The notes: generated from the sequence alone by a model not told the origin. 54,608 nucleotides of DNA from an uncultured Pseudomonadota bacterium (GCA_903831455.1 CAIKXV010000044.1:1-54608); one strand, 5' to 3'; positions 8,241-17,663 are shown, numbered from the stretch's first letter. Numbers and translations: made by a program.

Positions 8241-9143
8241 ATGGCACTGGACATCGATACCGCCGACGCAGGCTTCGAGCACCTGGTCGACCCGCAGGCT
8301 CCCTTCGACCGGATCGCCCACGGTCTGTTTTTCGGCGAAGGTCCGGTATGGGATCGGCGTCAGGGTCGCCTCTACTGGGTGGACATCATCGGCAACACGA
8401 TCTGGACCTGGAAGCCCGGTGTGGGTCAGGAAGTGGTCCTGCGCCCTTCGGCGCATGCGAATGGCATGACCTTCGACCGGGAAGGTCGACTGAACGTCGC
8501 CGGATGGTGCTCGCGCACGGTGTGGCGATTCGAGAAGGATGGATCGTTCACGACCCTCGCCTCGCACTACGACGGCAAGAAGCTCAACACGCCAAACGAC
8601 ATCGTGGTCAGGTCGGACGGACAGGTCTACTGGACCGATTCCACCGGCGGACTGGTCATTCCCGGGATGGTGGCCGAGGACGTGCAGCGCTACCTCGAGT
8701 TCCAGGGCGTCTATCGCGTGGGACCGGACGGCGGTCCTGCCGTGCTGGCGACCGACGAGGTGAGCTATCCCAACGGATTGGCCTTCTCGCCCGACGAGAA
8801 GAAACTGTACGTGAACGACACGCGGCAGGCTTACATCCGTGTCTTCGACGTCAACGCGGACGGCAGCCTGTCCAATGGACGGCGCTTCCACGACATGACG
8901 GGAACCGAGGGCGGTGTGGCCGACGGCATGAAGTGCGATACCGAGGGCAACGTCTGGTGCACCGGCCCGGGAGGCGTGCATGCGATCGATCCGTCGGGGC
9001 GCCTCCTGGGACGCATCTTCGTTCCCGGTCATCACGCCACCAACTTCTGCTGGGGCGGCGATGACTGGCGCACGCTCTACATCACCACCTTCACCGAGGT
9101 CTGGCGCACCCGGGTGAACGTTCCTGGCGTGGCGGTCTGGTAG
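8241..9143 (+). CDS. SMP-30/gluconolactonase-family lactonase A
   Basis: A 300-residue six-bladed beta-propeller of the SMP-30/gluconolactonase/LRE family, metal-dependent hydrolases of sugar-acid and related lactones. The metal and catalytic signatures are present in order: GEGPVWD near residue 30, NTPNDIVV near 115, and NGLAFSPDEKKLYVND near 175-190, followed by the GVADGMKCDTEGNVW blade. It follows the ThDP enzyme by 39 bases. With the second propeller gene it suggests that a lactone arises in the pathway. No signal peptide is visible, so it should be cytoplasmic. Confidence 0.9.
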   Translation: MALDIDTADAGFEHLVDPQAPFDRIAHGLFFGEGPVWDRRQGRLYWVDIIGNTIWTWKPGVGQEVVLRPSAHANGMTFDREGRLNVAGWCSRTVWRFEKDGSFTTLASHYDGKKLNTPNDIVVRSDGQVYWTDSTGGLVIPGMVAEDVQRYLEFQGVYRVGPDGGPAVLATDEVSYPNGLAFSPDEKKLYVNDTRQAYIRVFDVNADGSLSNGRRFHDMTGTEGGVADGMKCDTEGNVWCTGPGGVHAIDPSGRLLGRIFVPGHHATNFCWGGDDWRTLYITTFTEVWRTRVNVPGVAVW

Positions 9144-9171
9144 ACCCGCACGGCCGACGAGGAGAGACGAC

Positions 9172-10092
9172 ATGGCATGGACGTTCGAGCCGGTCAGCGG
9201 ACCGATCAAGGGCGGGTTCGGAGGGGCGCTTGGCGGCCTCGCCTGGGACGGGTCCGGCATGCTGGTGAGCGGGCTGGAGGCCGGGCTGATCTTCCGCCTG
9301 GACCCGAAGTCGGGTTCCGTCAGCGAGTGGCGGCGCCATACCAACCGGGTCAACGGCATTGCGTTCTCGCCCGAATCCGGGGTGCTGTTCGGCTGCCAGG
9401 AGGGTGGCCGCCGCATCATCCAGTTCCAGCCGCGTGGCACGGCGAACCCCACCGCCACGCGCATCGACGGCCGAGTCCACAACTTCCCGTGCGACCTGTG
9501 CGTGGATCGGCGCGGACGTGTCTGGTTCTCCGACCCCTACAGCCGGGTCCTATCCTTCGGCCCGCAGATCTTCCCGCCGCTACATCACGCCTCCGTGCTA
9601 CGCCTCGAGCGGGACGAACGCGCGCACTGGCATCTGGAGCGGGTCACCGAGGACAACGTAGCCCCCCGGGCGGTACTGCTCTCTCCGGACGAGCGCACGC
9701 TCTATGTCGGCGAGGGCGAGATTGGCCGACCCGGGCCGCGCGAACTGCGAGCCTATCCGCTCGATGATCACGGCCACGCCGGACGTCCGATCGTGCTGCA
9801 CACCTTCGGGGCCGATCATCGGGGCGAGCACCGTGGCATCGAGGGCATGTGCCTGGACGCCGAAGGAAACCTGGTCGTCGTCGCCGGGGCCCGGCGCAGC
9901 GGACCGGGGCCGCACGTGATGGTGTTCACGCCGTACGGCACGATCGTCGAGGCGCATGCGCTGCCGGGTGACCTGCCCGCGCGCTGCCAGTTCGGTGGCC
10001 CGGAGCTGGACGAACTCTACGTCAGCACGCTGGCCGGCGAGCTGTTCGTCTGCAGGGGTACCGGCCTTCGGGGGTACCGGCGCTTCGACTGA
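9172..10092 (+). CDS. SMP-30/gluconolactonase-family protein B
   Basis: A 306-residue propeller, related to but clearly different from the one 28 bases upstream. Blades are recognisable as VNGIAFSPESGVLFGC, HNFPCDLCVDRRGRVWFSDP, APRAVLLSPDERTLYVGEG and RGIEGMCLDAEGNLVVVAG. The first acidic ligand motif (EGP) of lactonase A is replaced by LGGLAWDGSGMLVSG, so the two may act on different lactones, or this one may not be a lactonase. ATG 9172 follows GAGGAGAGACGAC, a clear ribosome-binding site. Confidence 0.87.
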   Translation: MAWTFEPVSGPIKGGFGGALGGLAWDGSGMLVSGLEAGLIFRLDPKSGSVSEWRRHTNRVNGIAFSPESGVLFGCQEGGRRIIQFQPRGTANPTATRIDGRVHNFPCDLCVDRRGRVWFSDPYSRVLSFGPQIFPPLHHASVLRLERDERAHWHLERVTEDNVAPRAVLLSPDERTLYVGEGEIGRPGPRELRAYPLDDHGHAGRPIVLHTFGADHRGEHRGIEGMCLDAEGNLVVVAGARRSGPGPHVMVFTPYGTIVEAHALPGDLPARCQFGGPELDELYVSTLAGELFVCRGTGLRGYRRFD

Positions 10093-10197
10093 ATCCGGAC
10101 GGCCGCGGTAGCCGGAGCCACCCGAGCTCCGGATGACCGTGGCAGTCTATCCCGCGTGGGCATGCGCAGCTTCTCGGCTTCAATCCAGGAGGCGTCG

Positions 10198-11205
10198 ATG
10201 CAAGTCTCTCGATCGTGGAAAGATCCCTTCATCGCGAGCGGCCGGCTGCGCCGTGCCGTCGTCATGGCCACCCCGGGCGCGCTCCTCGCGTGTGCACTCG
10301 CGACGGTCGCCGTCGCCCAGGACTTTCCTGCGCGCCCGATCCGGGTGATCGTGGGTCCCGGCCCGGATATCGTCGCCCGGCTGCTCGGCCAGCACTACAC
10401 GGAAGCATGGGGCCAGCAGGTGGTCGTCGAGCCGCGAACAGGCGGAGGCGGTGTCATCGCCGCCGAGGCGGTCGCGAAGGCAGCCCCCGACGGGTACACG
10501 CTGCTGCTGTGCAGCGCCTCCTATACGATCAACTCGGTGCTGCAACCCGCGACTACGAACGTGCTGCGCGATTTCGCGCCGGTCGTGTTCGCAGCCTCGT
10601 CTCCATTCGTGCTGATGGTCCACCCCGCCCTGCCGGCGCGCAGCCTGCCCGATCTCATCGCGCTCGCCCGGTCACGACCGGGGCAGCTCAACTACGCCTC
10701 GTCGGGCAATGGAACCCCGCCGCACCTGGCCGGTGAACTTTTCAAGTGGATGGCGAAGATCGATGTCGCGCACATCCCGTACAAGGCCGCAGGTCCCGCG
10801 ATCATCGACACCGTTGGCGGGCAGGTCCAGATGATCTTTGCCATCTCCTCCGTGGCCATGCCGCAGGTGCTGGCGGGCAAGCTGCGGGGCCTGGCGGTCA
10901 GCAGCCGCGAACGGTCTCGCCTTGCTCCCGATCTGCCGACGCTGGCCGAGAGCGGACTCCCGGGGTTCGAGGTGATCGGCTGGAACGGGCTGGTCGCCCC
11001 GGCCGCGACGCCGCGGGCGGTCATCGGGCGGCTGAACGGCGAAGCGCTCGCTGCGCTGAGGCAGCCGTCCTTCCAGGCGCGGCTGGTTGCGGCCGGCTAC
11101 GAGCCGGCGGCCCCCAACACGCCCGAGCAGTTCGGCGAGCAGATGCGCGCCGAGATCGCGAAGTGGACGATGCTGGTCAAGGAGACCGGCATGAAGGTGG
11201 ACTGA
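10198..11205 (+). CDS. Bug/TctC-type receptor 3 (short-loop variant)
   Basis: The ATG at 10198 is chosen because AGGAGG (10187-10192) lies six bases upstream; GTG 10156 and ATG 10162 are in frame but have no such site. The product has 335 residues with a long signal region ending VAVAQ. The first ligand loop, RVIVGPGPD, is four residues shorter than usual, like receptor 1. NRPGAG, normally conserved, is here PRTGGGG. The rest is standard: APDGYTLL, NYASSGNGTPPHL, AHIPYKA and DLPTLAESG. It follows the two lactonase genes, making it a candidate receptor for that pathway's substrate. Confidence 0.93.
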   Translation: MQVSRSWKDPFIASGRLRRAVVMATPGALLACALATVAVAQDFPARPIRVIVGPGPDIVARLLGQHYTEAWGQQVVVEPRTGGGGVIAAEAVAKAAPDGYTLLLCSASYTINSVLQPATTNVLRDFAPVVFAASSPFVLMVHPALPARSLPDLIALARSRPGQLNYASSGNGTPPHLAGELFKWMAKIDVAHIPYKAAGPAIIDTVGGQVQMIFAISSVAMPQVLAGKLRGLAVSSRERSRLAPDLPTLAESGLPGFEVIGWNGLVAPAATPRAVIGRLNGEALAALRQPSFQARLVAAGYEPAAPNTPEQFGEQMRAEIAKWTMLVKETGMKVD

Positions 11206-11250
11206 CGATCAGCCCGGGGCGCGGGCCCCCAGGCGCGAGGGAGGCTGACC

Positions 11251-12258
11251 ATGCCGAACCGCTTCAGCGTACCGATCCTGCACAGGATGGGCGTTTGCAC
11301 CGTCCTCGTCGGCATACTCGCGCTGCTCGCCATCAAGGCCAGCCCGGGTATCGCCCAGCCTTGGCCCACAAAACCGCTGCGCCTGATCGCCCCGTTCCCG
11401 CCCGGCGGCTCCTCGGATCTGGTGGCTCGCGTCATCAGCCAGGGGCTTACCGACGCATTGGGCCAGCCGGTCGTGATCGAGAACCGCGCTGGCGTCGGCG
11501 GCAGTCTCGGCTCTGCGCTGGTCGCGCGAGCGGCACCCGATGGCTACACGCTGCTGCTCGCTGGCATCGGCCCGATCGCTACCAACGTGCACCTGTATCC
11601 CGATATCGGGTACGACCCCGTGAAGGACCTGATCGCCGTGACGCCGGTGGCGACGGCGCCGACGTTGCTGGTCGGTCACCCGAGCATCCCGGCCCAGGAC
11701 GTGCAGGGCCTGCTCACCCTCGCGCGCAAGCGTCCAGGCGCACTTACCTGCGGCTCGGGCGGAGTCGGCACACCAGCCCACCTTGGCTGCGAGATGTTCA
11801 AGTTACTGGCCCGCGTGGACATCCTCCATGTGGCCTACAAGGGAAGCGGGCAGGCGATCAATGACCTGATTGCCGGCCACATCCATCTGGCTTTCGCCAG
11901 CACTCCAGTCGGCATCCCGAACCTGCGAGCGGGGCGACTGCGCGGATACGCGGTTACCTCGACCGCACGTACGCCCCAGGCCTCGGACCTGCCGACACTG
12001 GACGAGGCAGGCGTCAAGGGCTACGTGTTCGACAGTTGGTGGGGAGCCTTTCTTCCCGCGCGGACACCCGCACCAATCGTCGATCGCCTCGCCGCAGAGA
12101 TCGGCCGCGTGGTCGGCTCCCCGGCTACCCGCGACCGTTATGCCTCGCTCGGTCTGGACCCGCTGCTCCAGACGCCGGCCGAGTTCGCCGAACGCGTGCG
12201 GGCGGACGTTGACCGGATCGGCCGGCTGGTCCGCGAGGCGCGGATCAAGGCCGACTGA
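11251..12258 (+). CDS. Bug/TctC-type receptor 4
   Basis: A 335-residue receptor starting at ATG 11251 after GGGAGGCTGACC. The signal peptide is hydrophobic at about residues 14-30 and ends GIAQ. The first loop PFPPGGSSD is of full length, so it differs in pocket architecture from receptor 3, 45 bases upstream. Two Cys residues appear in unusual places (TCGSGG and HLGCEMF). The PYK block is AYK (HVAYKG). Two adjacent, dissimilar receptors in one operon suggest two ligands rather than duplication for dosage. Confidence 0.93.
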   Translation: MPNRFSVPILHRMGVCTVLVGILALLAIKASPGIAQPWPTKPLRLIAPFPPGGSSDLVARVISQGLTDALGQPVVIENRAGVGGSLGSALVARAAPDGYTLLLAGIGPIATNVHLYPDIGYDPVKDLIAVTPVATAPTLLVGHPSIPAQDVQGLLTLARKRPGALTCGSGGVGTPAHLGCEMFKLLARVDILHVAYKGSGQAINDLIAGHIHLAFASTPVGIPNLRAGRLRGYAVTSTARTPQASDLPTLDEAGVKGYVFDSWWGAFLPARTPAPIVDRLAAEIGRVVGSPATRDRYASLGLDPLLQTPAEFAERVRADVDRIGRLVREARIKAD

Positions 12259-12282
12259 CCCGACCCTGCCTGGAGACTCACA

Positions 12283-13311
12283 ATGGCAACGCGACGCACA
12301 CCCGGAAACCGGAAGCCACGCCGGATTGATCTGCACAGCCACGTGATCCCGTCCGGGATGCTGGAGGCCATCGCGCGCGATCCCGACCGCTTCCAGATGC
12401 GGCTGGAAACCCGCAACGGCGCGCCGAAGATCGTCCGCGAGGGCGGCAACGTCTTTCCCCTGCACACGGAGTTTTCCGATGCGGATCTCAAGATCGCCAG
12501 CATGGATCGCAAGGGACTGGACGTCTCCTTTCTTTCGCCGGCACCGATGGTGCTCTTCTACTGGCTCGACGCGGACGTCGCGCTGGAGGCCTCGCGCATT
12601 GTCAACGACGGCATCGCTGACATGGTCGCGCGCCATCCCGATCGGCTAAAGGGCATGGGAACGCTGCCGATGCAGCACCCGGATGCGGCGATCGCCGAAC
12701 TCGAGCGGATCGTGCGCGACCACGGGTTTCGCGCAATCGAACTCGGCACATCGGTCGGCGAAGAGCAACTCTCGGAACCCCGTTTCCGTCCAGTCCTGCG
12801 GCGGGCGCAGGAACTGAAGGTCTTCATCTTCGCCCATCCCTACTCCTTCACGCCGGAGTGCGGTACAGAGCACTACTACCTCCGCAACCTGATCGGGAAC
12901 CCACTACACACCACGATCATGGTGGGAAACCTGATGTTCAGCGGCGCACTCGACGACCTCCGAACGCTCAAGATCGTGCTCGCGCACGGCGGAGGCTACG
13001 TTCCGTACCAGATCGGCCGATTCGTCCACGGACATCGGGTGCGCAAGGACACCCGAGCGAAGACTCGCACGTCCCCCGAGCGGCTGTTGCGACGGTTCTG
13101 GTACGACGCGCTGGTCCACGACAAGGCTGCTCTACGCTACCTGATCGATCGCGTGGGAGCCGACCGTGTGGTGCTCGGGACAGACGATCCGTTCGACATG
13201 GGCGAGGACAACCCGGTAGATCGACTCGCGGAGATTCGCGGTCTCTCGACCGAGGAGCGCCAACTCATCCTCGGCGGTAACGCACGACGGCTCTACCGGA
13301 AGTCGCTGTGA
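12283..13311 (+). CDS. ACMSD-like amidohydrolase (metal-dependent decarboxylase family)
   Basis: A 342-residue amidohydrolase of the aminocarboxymuconate-semialdehyde decarboxylase/gamma-resorcylate decarboxylase type. The metal ligands are visible: His18 and His20 in IDLHSHVIP, a histidine in FIFAHPYSF, another in LAHGGGYVPYQIGRF, and the aspartate in LGTDDPFDMG. This group removes carboxyl groups from aromatic or muconate-type acids without oxygen. It sits between two pairs of Bug genes and overlaps the next one by four bases. TGGAGA precedes the ATG. Simple hydrolase activity is the alternative. Confidence 0.9.
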   Translation: MATRRTPGNRKPRRIDLHSHVIPSGMLEAIARDPDRFQMRLETRNGAPKIVREGGNVFPLHTEFSDADLKIASMDRKGLDVSFLSPAPMVLFYWLDADVALEASRIVNDGIADMVARHPDRLKGMGTLPMQHPDAAIAELERIVRDHGFRAIELGTSVGEEQLSEPRFRPVLRRAQELKVFIFAHPYSFTPECGTEHYYLRNLIGNPLHTTIMVGNLMFSGALDDLRTLKIVLAHGGGYVPYQIGRFVHGHRVRKDTRAKTRTSPERLLRRFWYDALVHDKAALRYLIDRVGADRVVLGTDDPFDMGEDNPVDRLAEIRGLSTEERQLILGGNARRLYRKSL

Positions 13312-14342
13312 TCGCCGAGCGCCACCATCGCCCCACTAGCTCGACCAGCCCGCGGCCGGGGTCTGCGCTGAGGTCGGTACTGTGGGGCCTTGCATGTTCG
13401 ATCGCGGCCACCAATGCACTCGGTCAGTCCGGTGACGCATCGCCGTGGCCAAGTCGGCCGATACGCATCATCGTCCCATCCGGGCCGATAGGGCCCAGCG
13501 ACTTCCTCGCCCGGACGCTCGCCGTTCCGATTGCCGAGCAGTTGCGTCAATCCGTGATGATCGACAACCGCCCTGGCGCGGGCGGCACGCTGGGCAGTAC
13601 TCTCGCGGCGCGCGCCGCTCCGGATGGGCATACCTTGCTCGTGATGGGGCTCAGCAATTACGTGATCAACGCAACGCTCTACCCTCGCCTGGCGTTCGAC
13701 CCTCGCAAGGACATGATTGCCCTCAGCGTCCTGGCCGAAGCCCCGCTGCTGATCGCTGCCCACCCCTCGCTACCTGCGCGCACGGTGCCGGAACTGGTAG
13801 CGCTTGCCCGCAAGCCAGGCAGGGGACTCGACTACGCTTCGGGAGGCTCGGGGACCGGCCCCCATCTCGCAATGGAACTCCTCCTCGAGCGGACGGGAGC
13901 ACGCATCAACCACATTCCATACAAGGGCGCGGGAGCCGCACTCAACGACGTGATCTCGGGCCAGGTGAGCCTCACGATGGTGAACATGACTGCAGGGCTC
14001 CCGTTCGTTCGGTCTGGAAAGCTCGTCGCCATCGCGGTGACCAGCGCGCGCCGGGCCGCGGGTGCCCCAGACATCCCGACCGTCGCCGAGTCCGGATATC
14101 CGGATTTCGTGGCCACTGGTCAGCATGTCGCCTTGCTCCCTGCAGCAACGCCCCGGCGGATCGTCTCCCGTCTGCACGCGGAATTCTCGCGCGCACTCGC
14201 GCTAGCCGACGTCCGCGACCGGCTCGCCGCCGAGGGTTCCGATCCTGTTGGCAGCAGCACGGAGCACGCCAGTGCTTACGTCATTGCAGAGATCGATCGC
14301 TGGGCGAAGGTCATTCGCCGTCTCGGACTGACTCCAGGCTGA
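13308..14342 (+). CDS. Bug/TctC-type receptor 5, coupled to the amidohydrolase
   Basis: The start codon is GTG at 13308, overlapping the TGA of the amidohydrolase (GTGA), which implies translational coupling. The 344-residue product has a signal region ending NALGQ and a first loop PSGPIGPSD lacking the double glycine. Standard blocks follow: IDNRPGAGGTLG, APDGHTLL, YASGGSGTGPHL, NHIPYKG and DIPTVAESGYPDF. It ends in LGLTPG instead of the common KxD tail. The coupling points to the decarboxylase's substrate, or a relative, as its ligand. Confidence 0.92.
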   Translation: MIAERHHRPTSSTSPRPGSALRSVLWGLACSIAATNALGQSGDASPWPSRPIRIIVPSGPIGPSDFLARTLAVPIAEQLRQSVMIDNRPGAGGTLGSTLAARAAPDGHTLLVMGLSNYVINATLYPRLAFDPRKDMIALSVLAEAPLLIAAHPSLPARTVPELVALARKPGRGLDYASGGSGTGPHLAMELLLERTGARINHIPYKGAGAALNDVISGQVSLTMVNMTAGLPFVRSGKLVAIAVTSARRAAGAPDIPTVAESGYPDFVATGQHVALLPAATPRRIVSRLHAEFSRALALADVRDRLAAEGSDPVGSSTEHASAYVIAEIDRWAKVIRRLGLTPG

Positions 14343-14443
14343 GCGAACGCGACGCTGGCCCGATCCTTGCGTTCAGACGGCCAACGGCAGCCAGGTCAGG
14401 CCATCGACTGCCGCTGGAGCCGATCACCAAGGAGACATCCGAA

Positions 14444-15487
14444 ATGCCAACGCCTACCCCGTCCGCTTCGCGCGTCTGCCGCTGGCGCGCATGGCTGTTT
14501 CTGAACGGTTGCCTTGCAATCGCATCCCTGCTGGCATGGGCACCGACCCGCGCGCAGACGATCGACTCGCGCACCGCGGGAAGTCCGACCTGGCCTGCGC
14601 GACCGCTGCGGGTGATCGTACCCCTGCCACCCGGCGGTGCAGCCGACCTCGTCGCGCGCATCACATCCGCCGGCCTGGCCGACGCGCTCGGGCAACCCGT
14701 GGTGGTGGAGAACCGGCCTGGAGCCGGGACCAACATCGCGCCCGCCCTGGTGGCCAAGTCGGCGCCAGATGGCTACACCCTTCTGCTGGCCTCGGTGACC
14801 AACCACGCTGTTTCTGCTCAGGTCTATCCGTCCCCGGGCTACGACCTGGTTCGGAGTTTCGCCCCCGTGGCGCTCCTGGCGAATGCTCCGCACATCCTGA
14901 TCGTTCACCCCTCCCTGCCGGTCCGTTCGGTTCGCGAAGCGCTGACCCTGGCCCGAAAGGCGCCGCGGGATATCCTGTTCGGCTCGCAGGGGACGGGGTC
15001 ACTCGCCCACCTTGAAATCGAACTGCTGCATACGCGGGCTGGTGCGCAGTTCACTCACGTGCCTTACAAGGGCAGCGGTCCGGCGAAGGCCGACCTTCTG
15101 GCCGGCCATATCCACATGATGTTCGACTCCTACGCATCGGCAGCCTCGCTGATCCGCGAGAAGCGGGTGCGCGTGATTGGCATCGCATCGGATGCCCGCT
15201 CGTCCTTCCTGCCGGATGTACCAACCTTCCTCGAGGCGGGCGTTCCGGACTATGCGGCGAACAACTGGTACGGACTGATGCTGCCGGCTGGCACGCCCGG
15301 CGCAATCGTCAAGCGCCTGTCGGATGAGACGGCGCGCGTCCTGTCGCTGCCGGCGACGCGCGAGAAGTTCTCTGGCCTCGGCCTGGAACTCACGCCCGGC
15401 GGACCAGCACGACTCGCCGAGGTTGTCGCAAGGGATCTCGCAACCTGGGGGCCGGTAATCCAGCGCGCGAAAATCACGGTGGACTGA
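14444..15487 (+). CDS. Bug/TctC-type receptor 6
   Basis: An open frame in this phase begins far upstream at 13445, but that part only shadows receptor 5. The true start is the ATG at 14444, with AAGGAGA (14429-14435) before it and a signal peptide ending TRAQ. The product has 347 residues. The first loop is PLPPGGAAD, the ligand-facing block is THVPYKGSGPAKADL, and there is the rarer FGSQGTGSLAHL in place of YGSxGxGT. It is the last gene of the long plus-strand run, 101 bases after receptor 5. Confidence 0.92.
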   Translation: MPTPTPSASRVCRWRAWLFLNGCLAIASLLAWAPTRAQTIDSRTAGSPTWPARPLRVIVPLPPGGAADLVARITSAGLADALGQPVVVENRPGAGTNIAPALVAKSAPDGYTLLLASVTNHAVSAQVYPSPGYDLVRSFAPVALLANAPHILIVHPSLPVRSVREALTLARKAPRDILFGSQGTGSLAHLEIELLHTRAGAQFTHVPYKGSGPAKADLLAGHIHMMFDSYASAASLIREKRVRVIGIASDARSSFLPDVPTFLEAGVPDYAANNWYGLMLPAGTPGAIVKRLSDETARVLSLPATREKFSGLGLELTPGGPARLAEVVARDLATWGPVIQRAKITVD

Positions 15488-15704
15488 CCGCAGGTCCGAA
15501 TCATCCGGACAGGTGTCCGCCCGGCGTTCGCTCGAGACCCGGATTCGAACAGCAGCGAACTCCCCACGGCTATCAAACCCTGCTGCTCTTCTTGCATGTC
15601 GGCACTCTGCACAGGTTGCGCAGCCCAGACTACTGCGCAATCCGCCGCAGCCCGCAGACAGAGGCGCCGCCTGCGTCGGGCGCCTCGCATGCGAAGGTAG
15701 ACGG

Positions 15705-16472
15705 CTACGGCGCCATCGTCGCCCCGCCGTTCACATCCAGCGTGACGCCCGTCACGTAGCCCGCCGCGGGCGAGCACAGGAACACGACGGCGGAGGCGAT
15801 CTCGTCGGGCTCGGCGAGACGCCCGACCGGCGAGGTGCGTTCGATGTGCGCGATGCGCTCCGGGCTGCGGATGGCCTTGGCGCGAGCGCTCTGCACGTTG
15901 GCCGGCGCCACCGCGTTGACGGTAATGCCGTGCTTGCCCAGGTCCAGCGCAGCCTGGCGGGTGAGCCCCAGCACCCCCGCCTTGGCCGCGGTGTAGTGCG
16001 GCGGATTGGGGTTCACGCCGCTGCGCGCGGCCATGCTCGACAGCGTGACGAAGCGCCCGTAGCGGCGGGCCATCATCAGCGGCCCGGCCACCTTCAGCAG
16101 GTAGAACATCGAGCGCAGGTTGGAGTTGACCACGAGGTCCCAGTCCTCGACCGGGCAGTCGAGCAGGTTCACGTAGCGCGGGAAGCCCCCGGCGCTGTGC
16201 ACGATCACGTCCAGGCGGCCCGCGGCGTCGTGCACCGCGGTCACCGCGTCGCGCGTGGCATTCCAGTCGGTGAGGTCGACCCGGCGAGCCGACGCGCGTC
16301 CGCCCGCGGCCTGGATCTCCTTCACGACGCGAGCGCAGCCCGCCTCGTCGATGTCGAAGATCGTGACCTCGGCCCCGTCGGCCGCGAGCATCTTCGCGGT
16401 GCTCTCCCCGATACCGGTCGCGCCACCGGTGACGATCGCGCACTGTCCCTTGAACACGCCTGCGTTGCTCAT
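15705..16472 (-). CDS. Short-chain dehydrogenase/reductase
   Basis: A 255-residue classical SDR. TGGATGIG (residues 15-22) binds the dinucleotide, DLTD (67-70) contacts the adenine, HSAGG replaces the usual NNAGG, and the catalytic residues are Ser146/147 (TLSSMAA), Tyr161 and Lys165 (YTAAK). Asp41 after the second strand suggests NAD rather than NADP. ATG 16472 has GGGAGAAGG upstream and is preferred to the frame start at 16502. It lies 62 bases downstream of Bug receptor 7 in the same direction, so the two probably form an operon for oxidising an imported hydroxy acid. Confidence 0.92.
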   Translation of the reverse strand: MSNAGVFKGQCAIVTGGATGIGESTAKMLAADGAEVTIFDIDEAGCARVVKEIQAAGGRASARRVDLTDWNATRDAVTAVHDAAGRLDVIVHSAGGFPRYVNLLDCPVEDWDLVVNSNLRSMFYLLKVAGPLMMARRYGRFVTLSSMAARSGVNPNPPHYTAAKAGVLGLTRQAALDLGKHGITVNAVAPANVQSARAKAIRSPERIAHIERTSPVGRLAEPDEIASAVVFLCSPAAGYVTGVTLDVNGGATMAP

Positions 16473-16534
16473 TGCCTTCTCCCGGCTCTCGCCTGTTGCC
16501 ACTGCCCCACGAACCGCGAGCCGACCTCGCGCGC

Positions 16535-17530
16535 CTATTCCACGCGAATGTCCGCCTCGCGAATGATCCGCCCCCAGCGTTCGTGCTCGGACTGCACGAA
16601 CGCGACGAAATGCTGCTGCGACGGGCTGCCCACCGGCTCGATGCCCGAGGCGTTCTGCCGTCTCTTGAGTTCAGGGTCGCCCAGCGCCCGGTTGATCTCG
16701 ACGAACAACCGGTCGACCACCGCCTGCGACGTCTTCGCCGGCACGAAGATGCCGTTCCAGTTGTGCAGGCCGAAGCCCGGCACGGTCTCGGCCACCGTCG
16801 GCAGCCCGGGCAGCAGCGCCTGCCGCTCCGGCGTGATCACGCCCAGGATACGCAGCCGCCCCGCCTCCGCGTGCGGCCGGGCCACCACGTAGGTCGCGAA
16901 CATCAGCTGGATCTGGCCGGACATGAGGTCCACCATCGCCGGCCCCCCGCCCTTGTAGGGCACGTGGATCATCTGCGCGCCGGTGAGCCGTGCGAAGAAC
17001 TCGCCGGCGAGGTGGTCGTTCTGGCCGGGGCCGGAACTGCCGTAGCGCACGTCGCCCGATCGCTTGCGCGCCCAGGCGACGAACTCCTCGACGCTCTTCG
17101 CGCCGATGCCGGGGTTGACCACCATCACGTTGAGCACCTCGCTCACGCGGGTCACCGGAATGAAGTCGCGCTGCGGCACGTAGGACAGGCGGGTGCTCAG
17201 GAGCGGCGCGATCACCATCGCCCCCGGCGTGCCCACCATCACCGTATAGCCGTCGGGTGCCGCCTTGGCGAGCAGGTCCGCGCTCACCACGCCGCCCGCT
17301 CCGGGGCGGTTGTCGTAGACCATCGGCTGGCCGACCTGCGCGGTCAGCCGCTCGCCGATGGTGCGGGCGATCATGTCGGCCGCGCCGCCCGAAGGAAACG
17401 GGATCAGCAGCCGGATCGGTCGCGAGGGGTACTCGGCCTGGCTCCACACCGCCGACGAGGCCAGCAGCGCCACCGCTGCCAGCACGAGCGCGCCACGCGA
17501 GCGGGCGCAGGAACGCCGACCTGCTGCCAT
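16535..17530 (-). CDS. Bug/TctC-type receptor 7
   Basis: A 331-residue receptor with a clear signal peptide (Arg-rich start, hydrophobic 14-27, ending VWSQ). The first loop is PFPSGGAAD. NRPGAGGVVS, APDGYTVM, YGSSGPGQNDHL and IHVPYKGGGPAM follow in order. It carries VYDNRPG where most paralogues have V(I/V)(D/E)N. It is followed by the SDR gene and is divergent from receptor 8, with a 241-base promoter region between them. Confidence 0.93.
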   Translation of the reverse strand: MAAGRRSCARSRGALVLAAVALLASSAVWSQAEYPSRPIRLLIPFPSGGAADMIARTIGERLTAQVGQPMVYDNRPGAGGVVSADLLAKAAPDGYTVMVGTPGAMVIAPLLSTRLSYVPQRDFIPVTRVSEVLNVMVVNPGIGAKSVEEFVAWARKRSGDVRYGSSGPGQNDHLAGEFFARLTGAQMIHVPYKGGGPAMVDLMSGQIQLMFATYVVARPHAEAGRLRILGVITPERQALLPGLPTVAETVPGFGLHNWNGIFVPAKTSQAVVDRLFVEINRALGDPELKRRQNASGIEPVGSPSQQHFVAFVQSEHERWGRIIREADIRVE

Positions 17531-17663
17531 TTCTCCTCCCTCGTCGGTGGGTCCGACTGTCTGTGGTCGTCAACGGCTCGCGCATGATGCGCCCGACCCC
17601 GTCGCGGTTCAAGCCTGCGCGCCCGGCTCGCGGGCAAGGCTCGATCACCGGGGCCTGTTCAGC

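Noticed and set aside
6609-9482. A 957-codon open frame on the minus strand
   Set aside because: It lies opposite the ThDP enzyme and lactonase genes, has an Arg/His/Gly-rich shadow composition and shows no recognisable domain.
13445-15487. Apparent 680-residue protein with a Bug domain at the end
   Set aside because: The first 333 codons overlap receptor 5 in another phase; a good ribosome-binding site and signal peptide mark the real start at 14444.
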